Shown here piece after piece: positions 55,311-62,955 of a stretch of DNA of 64,000 nucleotides. The position numbers and the translations under genes were made by a program. The stretch comes from Egibacteraceae bacterium. GTDB taxonomy: Bacteria > Actinomycetota > Nitriliruptoria > Euzebyales > Egibacteraceae. The notes beneath the pieces are model-generated. The model made no database searches. It saw nothing but the letters and a program-made list of their open reading frames with translations, and was not told the DNA's origin. The DNA is taken from NCBI GenBank assembly GCA_030447925.1, contig JAUJNX010000011.1, forward strand, positions 1 through 64,000. Reading direction: 5' to 3'. Every line of letters begins with the position of its first letter. The stretch's first letter is position 1.

Positions 55311-56579
55311 TCATCCTGCGCGCTGGTCCGCCTGACGGCGGGGGGCCGCCAGGCGGTCCAGGCGCGCGCTGCGCAGGTAGAGCGGCGCCGCGGCGGCCGT
55401 GACGGCCGCGCCCACGGCCAGGGCGGCGGGCAGGCCGAAGCCGTCGGCCAGGACGCCGACGGCGAGGGCGGCGGGCAGGCCGCCCGCCCGCGACAGCAGG
55501 GAGTTGACCGACAGCACGGTGGCGCGCTCACCGGCCCCCACCTGGCGGTGCAGCAGCGCGGAGTGGGCGGGGTTGGCGGCACCGTGGACCGCGTAGAAGG
55601 CGACGTAGGCGGTGACGACGCCGAGGATGCCGCCCGCCAGCCCCAGGCCCAGGACGGCGAGGCCCTGGGCGACGCGCATGGCGGCGGCGGCGCGTTCGGT
55701 CCCGCCAGCGAGGCGGACCAGCGGCGGCAGGCCCGCCGCGCCGACCGCCCCCGCGACCCAGCCGCCCGCGGCCATGGCGCCCAGGACGACGGCGTCGTCG
55801 CCGGACCCGACCAGCGCTGCGGTGCGCGGCTGCCACAGCAGCTCCAGGAAGGTGAGGCCGGCGCCCCACAGCAGCTCCACCGCGAGCAGCAGGCGCAGCG
55901 GCCGGCGCGCCCAGCCCAGGCGCACGGCGGCGCGCACGACCTGCGGCGTCGCCCGGGCGGCCGCGACGGCCGCGCGCAGGCCCCGTCCCGGGCGGACCTC
56001 GCGGACCAGGACCAGGACCGCGACGAGGGAGACGACATCCAGGACGAGGGCGGCCGCCACCGCCGTCGCGAGCGGGTCGACCGCCGGCCCCAGCAGGCCG
56101 AGCCCGGCGGTGGCCAGGGACCCGGTGGCCACGGCCGCGTACAGCACGGTGCTCGCCCCCGACAGGTCGCGCTCCAGGTCGCGGCGGGGGTCGGCCGCCA
56201 GCGCCGCGTCCACGTACCAGGCCTCCAGGGGCCCGGAGTCCAGCGCCCGGAACACGCCCTGGAGCGCCCAGGCCGCCGCGATGCCCGCGAAGCCGTCGGC
56301 CGCGAGCAGCAGCGCGGTGCTGGTGGCCCCGACCGCGGCGGCGGCCGCGAGCACCGGGCGCCGGCCCAGGGCGTCGGCGAGGCCGCCGGTCGGCAGCTCC
56401 AGGGCCAGGACGACGGCCGCCTGCACGGCGCTGACGACCCCGACCTGCACGAGCGTGAGCCCTTTGGAGGTCCAGTACAGCACCAGGATCGGGATCAGCA
56501 GGCCGGTGGGCAGCCAGCGCAGCGCGGTCAGCGCGAAGAACGTCGCGCGCGCCCGCCGTGCCCGGTCGGCGGGGGTCAC
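55311..56579 (-). CDS. MFS transporter
   Basis: This 422-residue protein has twelve hydrophobic segments and the loop motif LPTGGLADALGRRPVLAAAA of drug-type exporters. GTG 56579 overlaps the stop of the ArsR-like regulator upstream (GTGA), so the regulator and the transporter form one operon. Confidence 0.88.
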   Translation of the reverse strand: MTPADRARRARATFFALTALRWLPTGLLIPILVLYWTSKGLTLVQVGVVSAVQAAVVLALELPTGGLADALGRRPVLAAAAAVGATSTALLLAADGFAGIAAAWALQGVFRALDSGPLEAWYVDAALAADPRRDLERDLSGASTVLYAAVATGSLATAGLGLLGPAVDPLATAVAAALVLDVVSLVAVLVLVREVRPGRGLRAAVAAARATPQVVRAAVRLGWARRPLRLLLAVELLWGAGLTFLELLWQPRTAALVGSGDDAVVLGAMAAGGWVAGAVGAAGLPPLVRLAGGTERAAAAMRVAQGLAVLGLGLAGGILGVVTAYVAFYAVHGAANPAHSALLHRQVGAGERATVLSVNSLLSRAGGLPAALAVGVLADGFGLPAALAVGAAVTAAAAPLYLRSARLDRLAAPRRQADQRAG

Positions 56580-57157
56580 GGTGCGTCCGGCGGGAGCGGG
56601 ACGCCGATGAGGCCGAGGAAGACGTCGGCGGCGCCGGGGGCGTCCGCTGCGGCGTCCCCGGCCGCCCGGTGGCGCCGGATGACCTCGTCCAGTTCGCGGG
56701 CCAGCGCCGCCAGGGCGTCGGGGGTGAGGCGCAGCTGGTAGTCGCTGCTGATCGCCGCCCGGCGCCAGGCCGTGTCGACCTCGGACTGGCGCGCGATCCA
56801 CTCCTCGTGGCGCCGGGCGATCAGCTGCGCCTGGTGGCGCTGCAGCCACTCCGCGGCCTCGCGGCCCTCGCCGTCGGCCTCGAAGTCCGCGGTGTCCCAC
56901 GCGCTGCCGCGGTGGACGGCCCGCCACCACCGCTCACGCCCGCGGCCGCGCCCGGGGTCCTCCTCCACGAACCCGTGCCGGGCGAGCTGGCGGAGGTGGT
57001 AGCTGGTCGCGCCGGTGGTCTCGTCGAAGCGCTGGGCCAGGTGGGTGGCGGTGGCCGGCCCGTGGCGGCGCAGGGCGGCGAGCAGGGAGGTGCGCAGCGG
57101 GTGGGCCAGGGCACGCAGCTCGCGGGGGTCGGACAGGCGCCGGACGTCGTCGTTCAT
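56576..57157 (-). CDS. ArsR-like winged-helix repressor
   Basis: This 193-residue regulator has the fold LRALAHPLRTSLLAALRRHG, ATATHLAQRFDETTGATSYH and LRQLARHGFVEEDPGRGRGR. No metal-binding Cys is present, so the effector is not a soft metal. It is the first gene of an operon with the MFS transporter. A perfect 24-bp inverted repeat lies directly upstream, so it is very likely autoregulated. TACGCT seven bases before the ATG suggests a leaderless mRNA. Confidence 0.88.
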   Translation of the reverse strand: MNDDVRRLSDPRELRALAHPLRTSLLAALRRHGPATATHLAQRFDETTGATSYHLRQLARHGFVEEDPGRGRGRERWWRAVHRGSAWDTADFEADGEGREAAEWLQRHQAQLIARRHEEWIARQSEVDTAWRRAAISSDYQLRLTPDALAALARELDEVIRRHRAAGDAAADAPGAADVFLGLIGVPLPPDAP

Positions 57158-57164
57158 CCCCTGC

Positions 57165-57196
57165 AGCGTAGTCGTTGCAAAGGTATCTTTGCAACG
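57165..57196 (-). promoter_or_regulatory. Promoter and perfect operator of the ArsR-MFS operon
   Basis: CGTTGCAAAG (57,173-57,182) and CTTTGCAACG (57,187-57,196) are perfect 10-bp arms around GTAT. On the minus strand the -10 TACGCT (57,165-57,170) follows at once, so the operator covers the spacer and -35 region. A repressor bound here would exclude RNA polymerase. Confidence 0.75.
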
Positions 57197-57205
57197 GGTT
57201 GTTGG

Positions 57206-57838
57206 TCAGTAGGGGTCGTGGGAGAGCAGGATGTGGAGGCCGGACAGGACGTGGCTCCGCATCGCGGCGTCGGCCCAGTCGGGGGCCCGCAGCTCGATGG
57301 CGCGGGCGACCTCGCGGTGGTGGGCCAGGGCCTGGGCGAGCTGCACAGGGGAGTAGGCGCGGAAGACGCGGTGGTGCAGGGGCGTCACCAGGACGTGGTC
57401 GTGGGTGCCCGGCAGGCGGCGGCTGCCGCTGCCCACCAGCACCAGGTGGTGGAACGCCAGGTCCAGGCGGGCCAGTTCCTCGCGGGGGCCGCCGTCACCG
57501 GCCAGCTCCTCCATGGTGTCGGCGAGCTCGTGCAGGGCCAGGATGTCGGCGGTCTTCATGGCCTCGGCGGCCAGGGACGCGGCGAAGCCCTCCAGGACCG
57601 CGCGCAGGCGGAAGACCTCGCGCAGGTCCTCGCGGGACCAGACCACCACCCGGGGGTCGCCGTCGCCGCCGTCGACCAGGCCGTCGGCGGCCAGCAGGGC
57701 CAGCGCCTCGCCGACGTGCGCCGGCGGGCAGCCCAGCCCGGCGGCGAGCTCGCCGGGCGCCAGCCGCGTCCCCGCCGGGTGGCGGCCGTCAAGGATGTCG
57801 GCGCGCAGCTGCTCGTACGCGCCCGCGGTCGTCGTCAC
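57206..57838 (-). CDS. GntR-family (FadR/FCD) regulator
   Basis: This 210-residue protein has the GntR winged helix (YEQLRADILDGRHPAGTRLA, GELAAGLGCPPAHVGEALAL) and an FCD effector domain with the helical acidic/His pattern (LAFHHLVLVGSG, then HREVARAIELRAPDWADAAM and SHVLSGLHILLSH). FCD regulators bind carboxylic acids through metal. It lies upstream of the ArsR operon on the same strand; its target is unknown. Confidence 0.85.
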   Translation of the reverse strand: MTTTAGAYEQLRADILDGRHPAGTRLAPGELAAGLGCPPAHVGEALALLAADGLVDGGDGDPRVVVWSREDLREVFRLRAVLEGFAASLAAEAMKTADILALHELADTMEELAGDGGPREELARLDLAFHHLVLVGSGSRRLPGTHDHVLVTPLHHRVFRAYSPVQLAQALAHHREVARAIELRAPDWADAAMRSHVLSGLHILLSHDPY

Positions 57839-57893
57839 GGTGCCCCCCTCGGCCGGACCGCGTCAGCGTAGCCCGGCGCCCCCCGCCGTCCGG

Positions 57894-59069
57894 TCAGCGA
57901 CGGCGGTCGTAGCGGGTGCGCCCGACGGTGGCGGCGATGCCCGTCGGCAGGGCGAGGGCCGCGGCCAGGGCGAACAGGAGCGGGAAGCGGCCCGCATCGG
58001 CCAGGGGGGCGAGCAGCGCCGTGCCCGCCGCGCTGCCCGCGAACAGCGAGGCGGCGAACAGGCTGATGGTCGCGGCGCGGGCCGCGGGGTTCACGTCGGT
58101 CGCCCAGACCTGCAGGTTGGTGTGCAGCAGGGCGAAGCCGGCCCCGACCAGCAGCCCCGCCGCGGCGATGGCGGCGAACGACACCCCGGTCGCGGGCACC
58201 ACCTGGCCGACTACGACCAGGCCCGCACCCGCCGCCATCATCGTGCGCGGCGCGAGGCGGCCCGCCAGCGCGGCGACGGAGCGCGAACCGGCGAGCGACC
58301 CCGCGCCGTACGCGGCGGAGGCCAGACCCGCGACGGCGGGCCCCAGCCCCCGGTCCTGCAGCGCGGGTGCCAGGAACGTGACGAGCCCCAGGACGCAGGC
58401 GCCCTCGGCCAGCGCCAGCCCGAGCACCGCCAGCGCCCAGCGGTTGCGCACCACCGCCCGCAGGCCCGCCAGCGGGGACGGCGCCGGTCCGGCGCGGGGC
58501 GGGTCGGGCACCCGCCGCAGCCCGACCGCCAACCCCAGCGCCAGAAGCGCGGGCAGGACGAAGGCCAGCCGCCAGCTCGCGAGGTCGGCGACCAGCCCGG
58601 CCACCGGCGACGCCGACGCGATCGCCAGCGCCGACCCGGTGAACAGGCGCGACAGCGGGCGCTGGCGCTGGTCGGCGGGGAACGCGTCACCCATGTACAC
58701 GATCGCGGTCGGGATCGTGCCCGCGAACAGCGCGCCCTGCAGCGTGCGCGCGGCGACCAGCCAGCCGATCCCCGGTGCCGCGGCGGACGCCAGGCCGATC
58801 GCGCCCGCGGCGGCCAGCGTCACCCGGATCGTGCGGACGCGGCCAAGCCGGTCCGACACCAGCCCCCAGAACGGCTGGCTGAGGCCGTAGGCCAGGAAGT
58901 ACAGCGTGGCCGCGGCCGTCACCCGGGCCAGCGAGACCTGGAACTCCGCGGCGATGACCAGCAGCAGCGGCGGGACGGAGAAGCGGTCGAAGGTGCTGGT
59001 GAAGTTGGCCAGCGGCAGCAACCGCACCGCCGCGGCGCTCCCCGCGCGCCCGGCGGCGTCGGTCGTCAC
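57894..59069 (-). CDS. MFS transporter
   Basis: This 391-residue protein has twelve hydrophobic segments and the loop GLVSDRLGRVRTIRVTLAAA of the drug:proton antiporter group. GTG 59069 lies six bases after a -10-like TACCCT on the minus strand. It is divergent from the LLM oxidoreductase gene, only 22 bp apart. Confidence 0.87.
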   Translation of the reverse strand: MTTDAAGRAGSAAAVRLLPLANFTSTFDRFSVPPLLLVIAAEFQVSLARVTAAATLYFLAYGLSQPFWGLVSDRLGRVRTIRVTLAAAGAIGLASAAAPGIGWLVAARTLQGALFAGTIPTAIVYMGDAFPADQRQRPLSRLFTGSALAIASASPVAGLVADLASWRLAFVLPALLALGLAVGLRRVPDPPRAGPAPSPLAGLRAVVRNRWALAVLGLALAEGACVLGLVTFLAPALQDRGLGPAVAGLASAAYGAGSLAGSRSVAALAGRLAPRTMMAAGAGLVVVGQVVPATGVSFAAIAAAGLLVGAGFALLHTNLQVWATDVNPAARAATISLFAASLFAGSAAGTALLAPLADAGRFPLLFALAAALALPTGIAATVGRTRYDRRR

Positions 59070-59091
59070 CCGGCCAGGGTAGGGTCCGGCC
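59070..59091. promoter_or_regulatory. 22-bp back-to-back leaderless promoter
   Basis: The whole gap between two divergent start codons is 22 bp. On the plus strand TAGGGT (59,080-59,085) ends six bases before ATG 59092. On the minus strand TACCCT (59,076-59,081) ends six bases before GTG 59069. The two -10 elements share the TA at 59,080-59,081, so both transcripts would be leaderless and mutually exclusive, with each -35 region inside the other gene. Confidence 0.6.
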
Positions 59092-59979
59092 ATGCCGGAC
59101 CGAGGCCGACCCGTGGCGTTCGGATGGTTCCTGACCCCGAACGCGGACGAGTACCCGCAGCTGGTGGCGCAGGCGCAGCTCGCCGACCGGCTGGGCCTGG
59201 ACCTGATCGGCATCCAGGACCACCCCTACCAGCGGCGCTTCCTGGACACCTGGACGCTGCTCGCGCTGCTGGTCGCCCAGACCGATCGCATCGCGTTCTT
59301 CCCCGACGTCGCCAACCTGCCGCTGCGTCCGCCCGCGGTGCTCGCCAAGGCGGCGGCGTCGCTGGACCTCGCAAGCGGCGGGCGCCTCGAGCTGGGGCTG
59401 GGGGCCGGGGGGTTCTGGGACGGCATCGCGGGCATGGGCGGACCGCGCCGCACCCCGGGTGAGGCGGTCGGCGCGCTGGAGGAGGCGATCCAGGTGCTCC
59501 GCCTGCTCTGGAGCGACCAGCGCACGGTCCGCTTCGAGGGCGACCACTACCGCGTCGCCGGCATCCACCCGGGTCCGCGGCCCGCCCACCCGATCGGCAT
59601 CTGGGTCGGCGGGTACGGCCCGCGGATGCTCGGCCTGATCGGGCGCGCGGCCGACGGCTGGGTTCCCAGCGCCCCCTACACCCCGCCCGACCAGCTGGCC
59701 GCCGCGCAGGCGCGGATCGACGACGCCGCCCAGGCCGCCGGCCGCGACCCCGCCGCCGTCCGCCGGGTCTACAACGTCAACGGCGAGATCACCGACGGCC
59801 CGTCCCGCGGCTTCCTGGACGGCCCGCCCGCCCGCTGGGTGGACGACCTGACCGCCCTGACCCTGGACCAGGGCATGGACACCTACGTCCTGTGGCCCAC
59901 CGGCGACCCGGACCGCCAGCTCCGCCGCTTCGCCGAGGAGGTCGCCCCCGCCGTCGTCACCCTCGCGCGCGGCGGCTGA
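59092..59979 (+). CDS. LLM-class flavin-dependent oxidoreductase
   Basis: This 295-residue luciferase-like TIM-barrel enzyme is probably F420- or FMN-dependent: AFGWFLTPNADEYPQLVAQA, LIGIQDHPYQRRFLDTWTLL, and LGAGGFWDGIAGMGGPRRTP with GEAVGALEEAIQVLRLLWS. The substrate is not evident. ATG 59092 is directly preceded by a leaderless -10. Confidence 0.88.
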   Translation: MPDRGRPVAFGWFLTPNADEYPQLVAQAQLADRLGLDLIGIQDHPYQRRFLDTWTLLALLVAQTDRIAFFPDVANLPLRPPAVLAKAAASLDLASGGRLELGLGAGGFWDGIAGMGGPRRTPGEAVGALEEAIQVLRLLWSDQRTVRFEGDHYRVAGIHPGPRPAHPIGIWVGGYGPRMLGLIGRAADGWVPSAPYTPPDQLAAAQARIDDAAQAAGRDPAAVRRVYNVNGEITDGPSRGFLDGPPARWVDDLTALTLDQGMDTYVLWPTGDPDRQLRRFAEEVAPAVVTLARGG

Positions 59980-59980
59980 G

Positions 59981-60014
59981 CCGCTGGGTCCCCCGCGGAG
60001 GGCGGGGTCAGCGG
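59981..60014. terminator. Hairpin between two convergent genes
   Basis: CCGCTG (59,981-59,986) pairs with CAGCGG (60,009-60,014) and CCCCGC (59,991-59,996) with GCGGGG (60,002-60,007), separated by small bulges and closed by a 5-base loop. Placed between two converging stops, it probably ends both transcripts. Confidence 0.5.
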
Positions 60015-60817
60015 GGGGCGAGGTAGAGGGACTGGGTGCCGCGGCCGATGGCGCCGGTGGTATCGGCCAGCAGCGAGGTGGCCAGGCCGATGCCCGAGGG
60101 ATCCACGGTCGTGCGGGCGTCCAGGCAGACCCACTCGCCGACCGGGTGGCGGTGGAGGTAGACGGTCAGGTCCGGGTTCACGTACAGCCAGTCGCCGAAG
60201 GGCAGCGCACTGGAGATGCCGTTGCCGCTGTCGGCGGCGATGAGGGCGCGGACCAGGGGTGTGACCGGCAGCCCGGCGACCAGCGGGTGGCGCATGCGCA
60301 GCCAGGCCGCCGCGGGGCCGGGCCGGTCGAACGCGCCGTGCAGGTAGCGCCACTCCATGCCCGCCAGGTAGCTCGGCCCCGCCTGCGCCGCGATGAAGGC
60401 GTCCGGCGCGGCCTTGTCGGGGGCCGGCGGCGCGGGCAGGTCGGGGACGGCGCCCGGGGCGTCGCCGTCGCCCGGCTCCAGGACCCGGATGCGCCACACC
60501 GACGCGCGCAGCGCCTCGCGCCCGCCCGCGGTGAGCGCGGCGGTCAGCAGCTCCACGCGCCGGCCCGGCCGCGCCACCGCGGTCGTGACCGTCAGCGGCC
60601 CGACCGGCACCGGCCCGAGGATCTCGGCGGTCACGCGCACCACGCGCGCGTCGGCCCGCGGGTGGCGGCGCTCGATGGCGTCGGCCGCCAGGGCGGTCGG
60701 CGGACCCGCGTGCTGGGCGCCCTCGTCCCAGGGGCCCGTCGTCCAGGGCGTCGCGGTGTAGCGGTCGCCGTCCGGCCCGGCGCCCTCCGGCACGTAGAAG
60801 GCCTGCTCGTCGGTCAT
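60008..60817 (-). CDS. Acyl-CoA thioesterase family protein (double hotdog)
   Basis: This 269-residue protein has the TesB-like layout: GPWDEGAQHAGPPTALAADA opens the first hotdog fold, and DSGNGISSALPFGDWLYVNP with LDARTTVDPSGIGLATSLLA closes the second, including the conserved Asp and Gly residues. Members cleave acyl-CoA thioesters of unknown chain type. TAGCGT eight bases upstream suggests a leaderless transcript. Confidence 0.8.
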   Translation of the reverse strand: MTDEQAFYVPEGAGPDGDRYTATPWTTGPWDEGAQHAGPPTALAADAIERRHPRADARVVRVTAEILGPVPVGPLTVTTAVARPGRRVELLTAALTAGGREALRASVWRIRVLEPGDGDAPGAVPDLPAPPAPDKAAPDAFIAAQAGPSYLAGMEWRYLHGAFDRPGPAAAWLRMRHPLVAGLPVTPLVRALIAADSGNGISSALPFGDWLYVNPDLTVYLHRHPVGEWVCLDARTTVDPSGIGLATSLLADTTGAIGRGTQSLYLAPR

Positions 60818-60842
60818 GCGGCGGCACGCTAGCGCGAACGGC

Positions 60843-61016
60843 TACAGTGGCGGCACGCAGGCGGCTCGCCGCCTGTGGAACACGGGCGCCGTCCCGCGGC
60901 GCCGGACTCGATCGCGGTCCCGCCGTCTTCCGTCCTTCTGACGTGTTCACCTCGGCGCAGCGCACCGCGACACCCGTTCCCGGCCCCATATCCGGCCGGG
61001 CCATAGGAGCTTCCTC
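60843..61016 (+). promoter_or_regulatory. Promoter and structured 5' leader of the DEAD-box helicase gene
   Basis: TACAGT (60,843-60,848) is a likely -10, giving a leader of about 160 bases, long for this genome. It holds three GC-rich hairpins: CAGGCGG/CCGCCTG (60,858-60,875), GGCGCC/GGCGCC (60,885-60,903) and CCCGGCC/GGCCGGG (60,979-61,000). The last lies just before AGGAG (61,005-61,009) and the TTG start. Helicase genes are often controlled by temperature or feedback through such leaders; that is inference. Confidence 0.5.
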
Positions 61017-62366
61017 TTGCCCTCGTTCTCCGAACTCGGCGTCCCCCGCGACCTCATCGACGTCCTCGCGGACGGCGGGGTGACCGAGCCGTTCCCTGTC
61101 CAGGCCGCCACCATCGCCGAGGCCCTGGCCGGCCGCGACCTGTGCGGGCGCGCCCCCACCGGGTCCGGCAAGACCCTGGCGTTCGCCATCCCGCTGGCCG
61201 CCCGCGCCGGCAAGGCCGCCCTCAAGCGGCCCCGCGCCCTGGTGCTGGCCCCCACCCGCGAACTCGCCGCCCAGATCACCGCCACGCTGCGACCGCTGGC
61301 CGAGCGGCGCGGGCGGTCCGTCGCCACCTTCTACGGCGGCACCTCGATCCCCGCCGACCAGCGCCGCCTGCGCTCCGGCGTCGACATCGCCGTCGCCTGC
61401 CCCGGCCGCCTCGCCGACCTGGTCAACCGCCGCGACATCTCGCTGGCCGACGTCGACCTCGTCGTCCTGGACGAGGCCGACCGCATGGCCGACATGGGCT
61501 TCCTGCCCGAGGTCCGCCGCCTGCTGGACCGCACCTCCCCGACGCGCCAGACGCTGCTGTTCTCCGCGACGCTGGACGGCGACGTCGACGTGCTGACCAC
61601 GCGCTACCAGCGCGACCCGGTCCGCGTCGAGCTGGCCCAGCCCGCCGAGGAGCGCGGCGACGTGCGCCACGTCTTCTGGGGCGCCGAGGTCGCGGACCGC
61701 GTGCGGATCACCGGCGACCTGGTGCACCAGTTCGCCCCCGCGATCGTGTTCACGCGCACCAAGCACGGCGCGGACCGGGTGGCCAAGCAGCTGGTCAAGC
61801 GCGGCGTCAGCGCCGCGGCGATCCACGGCGACCGGTCCCAGAACCAGCGCGAGCGCGCGCTGGCCGACTTCACCGCCGGCCGGGTCGGGACCCTGGTGGC
61901 CACCGACGTCGCCGCCCGCGGCATCCACGTCGACGACGTGGCGCTGGTCGTGCACTTCGACCCGCCGGCCAGCGACAAGGACTACGTCCACCGCTCCGGC
62001 CGCACCGGCCGTGCCGGTGCCGAGGGCGTCGTCGTGACCCTGGTCGCCCCCGACAAGCGCAAGGACGTCGCCGCCCTGCAGCGCGCGCTGCGCCTGCCCG
62101 CGGGGCTGGACCCGGTGGCGGTCGACGCGCTCGCCGTGGGCGCCGTCGGCGTCGCGGGCGCCGCGACCCCCCGGATCGCCGACCGCACCGGCCCGGCGCA
62201 CACCCCGCGTGCCGCCGGTCCCCGCCCGGAGCGCAGCGGCCGGTCGTCGGGCAGCCCCCGCGCCGACCGCAGCCCCCCCGGGTCCGACCGGGCGGCCCCC
62301 GGCGGGCGGCCCCGCGCCGCCGCCGCCGGCCGCGCCGCCCGCGGCGGCCGCCGCCGCACCCGCTGA
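61017..62366 (+). CDS. DEAD-box RNA helicase (RhlE/DeaD-like)
   Basis: This 449-residue helicase has all core motifs: Q motif (TEPFPVQAATI), I (APTGSGKT), Ia (APTRELAAQ), II (LDEADRMADMG), III (LFSATLDGDV), IV (AIVFTRTKHGA), V (VATDVAARGIHV) and VI (YVHRSGRTGRAG). The C-terminal 80 residues are Arg/Pro/Gly-rich and disordered, as in RNA-binding tails. It would remodel RNA in ribosome assembly or cold adaptation. It begins at TTG 61017, seven bases after AGGAG. Confidence 0.93.
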   Translation: MPSFSELGVPRDLIDVLADGGVTEPFPVQAATIAEALAGRDLCGRAPTGSGKTLAFAIPLAARAGKAALKRPRALVLAPTRELAAQITATLRPLAERRGRSVATFYGGTSIPADQRRLRSGVDIAVACPGRLADLVNRRDISLADVDLVVLDEADRMADMGFLPEVRRLLDRTSPTRQTLLFSATLDGDVDVLTTRYQRDPVRVELAQPAEERGDVRHVFWGAEVADRVRITGDLVHQFAPAIVFTRTKHGADRVAKQLVKRGVSAAAIHGDRSQNQRERALADFTAGRVGTLVATDVAARGIHVDDVALVVHFDPPASDKDYVHRSGRTGRAGAEGVVVTLVAPDKRKDVAALQRALRLPAGLDPVAVDALAVGAVGVAGAATPRIADRTGPAHTPRAAGPRPERSGRSSGSPRADRSPPGSDRAAPGGRPRAAAAGRAARGGRRRTR

Positions 62367-62442
62367 CCCACCCCGCCCGGCGCCGCCCGCCGCCCCCGCA
62401 CACGGGCGCGGGTGGGGCCGACCGGCGGGGGGCCGGGCGGCG

Positions 62443-62955
62443 TCAGCGGCGGTCGGGGTCCTCGGGGTAGTAGGGGTCCTCGGGCTCCTCGGGATGGCCC
62501 CCGCGCCAGGTGACCATCACGCCGAAGGGGAAGGGGCGCACCGACAGCCGGGAGCGCCGGCCCTCCGGCGGGCGCTCGGGCTCCTCCTCGGACAGCGGCG
62601 GCGGCTCGGGGGGGATGGTGAGCGCCCGGTCGACCGCGTCGACCGCCGCCTCCACCAGGCGCCCGAACAGTCCCCGGCGCCGCGGCGGCTCCGCCCAGGG
62701 CTCCGGCTCCGCCCAGGGCTCCGGCTCCGCCCGGGGCTCGGGCTCCGCCCACGGCTCCGGTTCAGCCCACGGCTCGGGCTCGTACCGCCACCCCTGCCCG
62801 TCCGCGGGCGCCTGCTCCTCGGGTTCCGCCGCAGGCGGGACTGCCGGCGGGGGCGTCACGGCGACCGCCAGGGCGCGCGACGAGCCGCAGATCGCGCAGG
62901 TCTCGCCGCCGTCGTTGACGCCGTCGCAGACGCCGCAGCGCCAGCCGTCGCTCAT
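62443..62955 (-). CDS. RanBP2-type zinc-finger protein with PEPWAE repeats
   Basis: This 170-residue protein starts with a zinc ribbon of the RanBP2 kind (WRCGVCDGVNDGGETCAICG, four Cys). A disordered middle carries five copies of a six-residue Pro-Glu-Pro-Trp-Ala-Glu unit. A C-terminal segment follows (GLFGRLVEAAVDAVDRALTI). ATG 62955 overlaps the kinase stop by four bases, so it is cotranscribed with the kinase and may be its substrate or adaptor. No known function. Confidence 0.65.
   Translation of the reverse strand: MSDGWRCGVCDGVNDGGETCAICGSSRALAVAVTPPPAVPPAAEPEEQAPADGQGWRYEPEPWAEPEPWAEPEPRAEPEPWAEPEPWAEPPRRRGLFGRLVEAAVDAVDRALTIPPEPPPLSEEEPERPPEGRRSRLSVRPFPFGVMVTWRGGHPEEPEDPYYPEDPDRR
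62685..62785 (-). repeat. 18-bp repeats coding for PEPWAE units
   Basis: Five imperfect copies of an 18-bp unit (for example CCAGGGCTCCGGCTCCGC) lie head to tail and keep the frame; one copy has Arg in place of Trp. Confidence 0.75.

Noticed and set aside
62685..62785. CRISPR-like repeats
   Set aside because: The 18-bp units are contiguous, have no spacers, stay in frame and encode a PEPWAE protein repeat.
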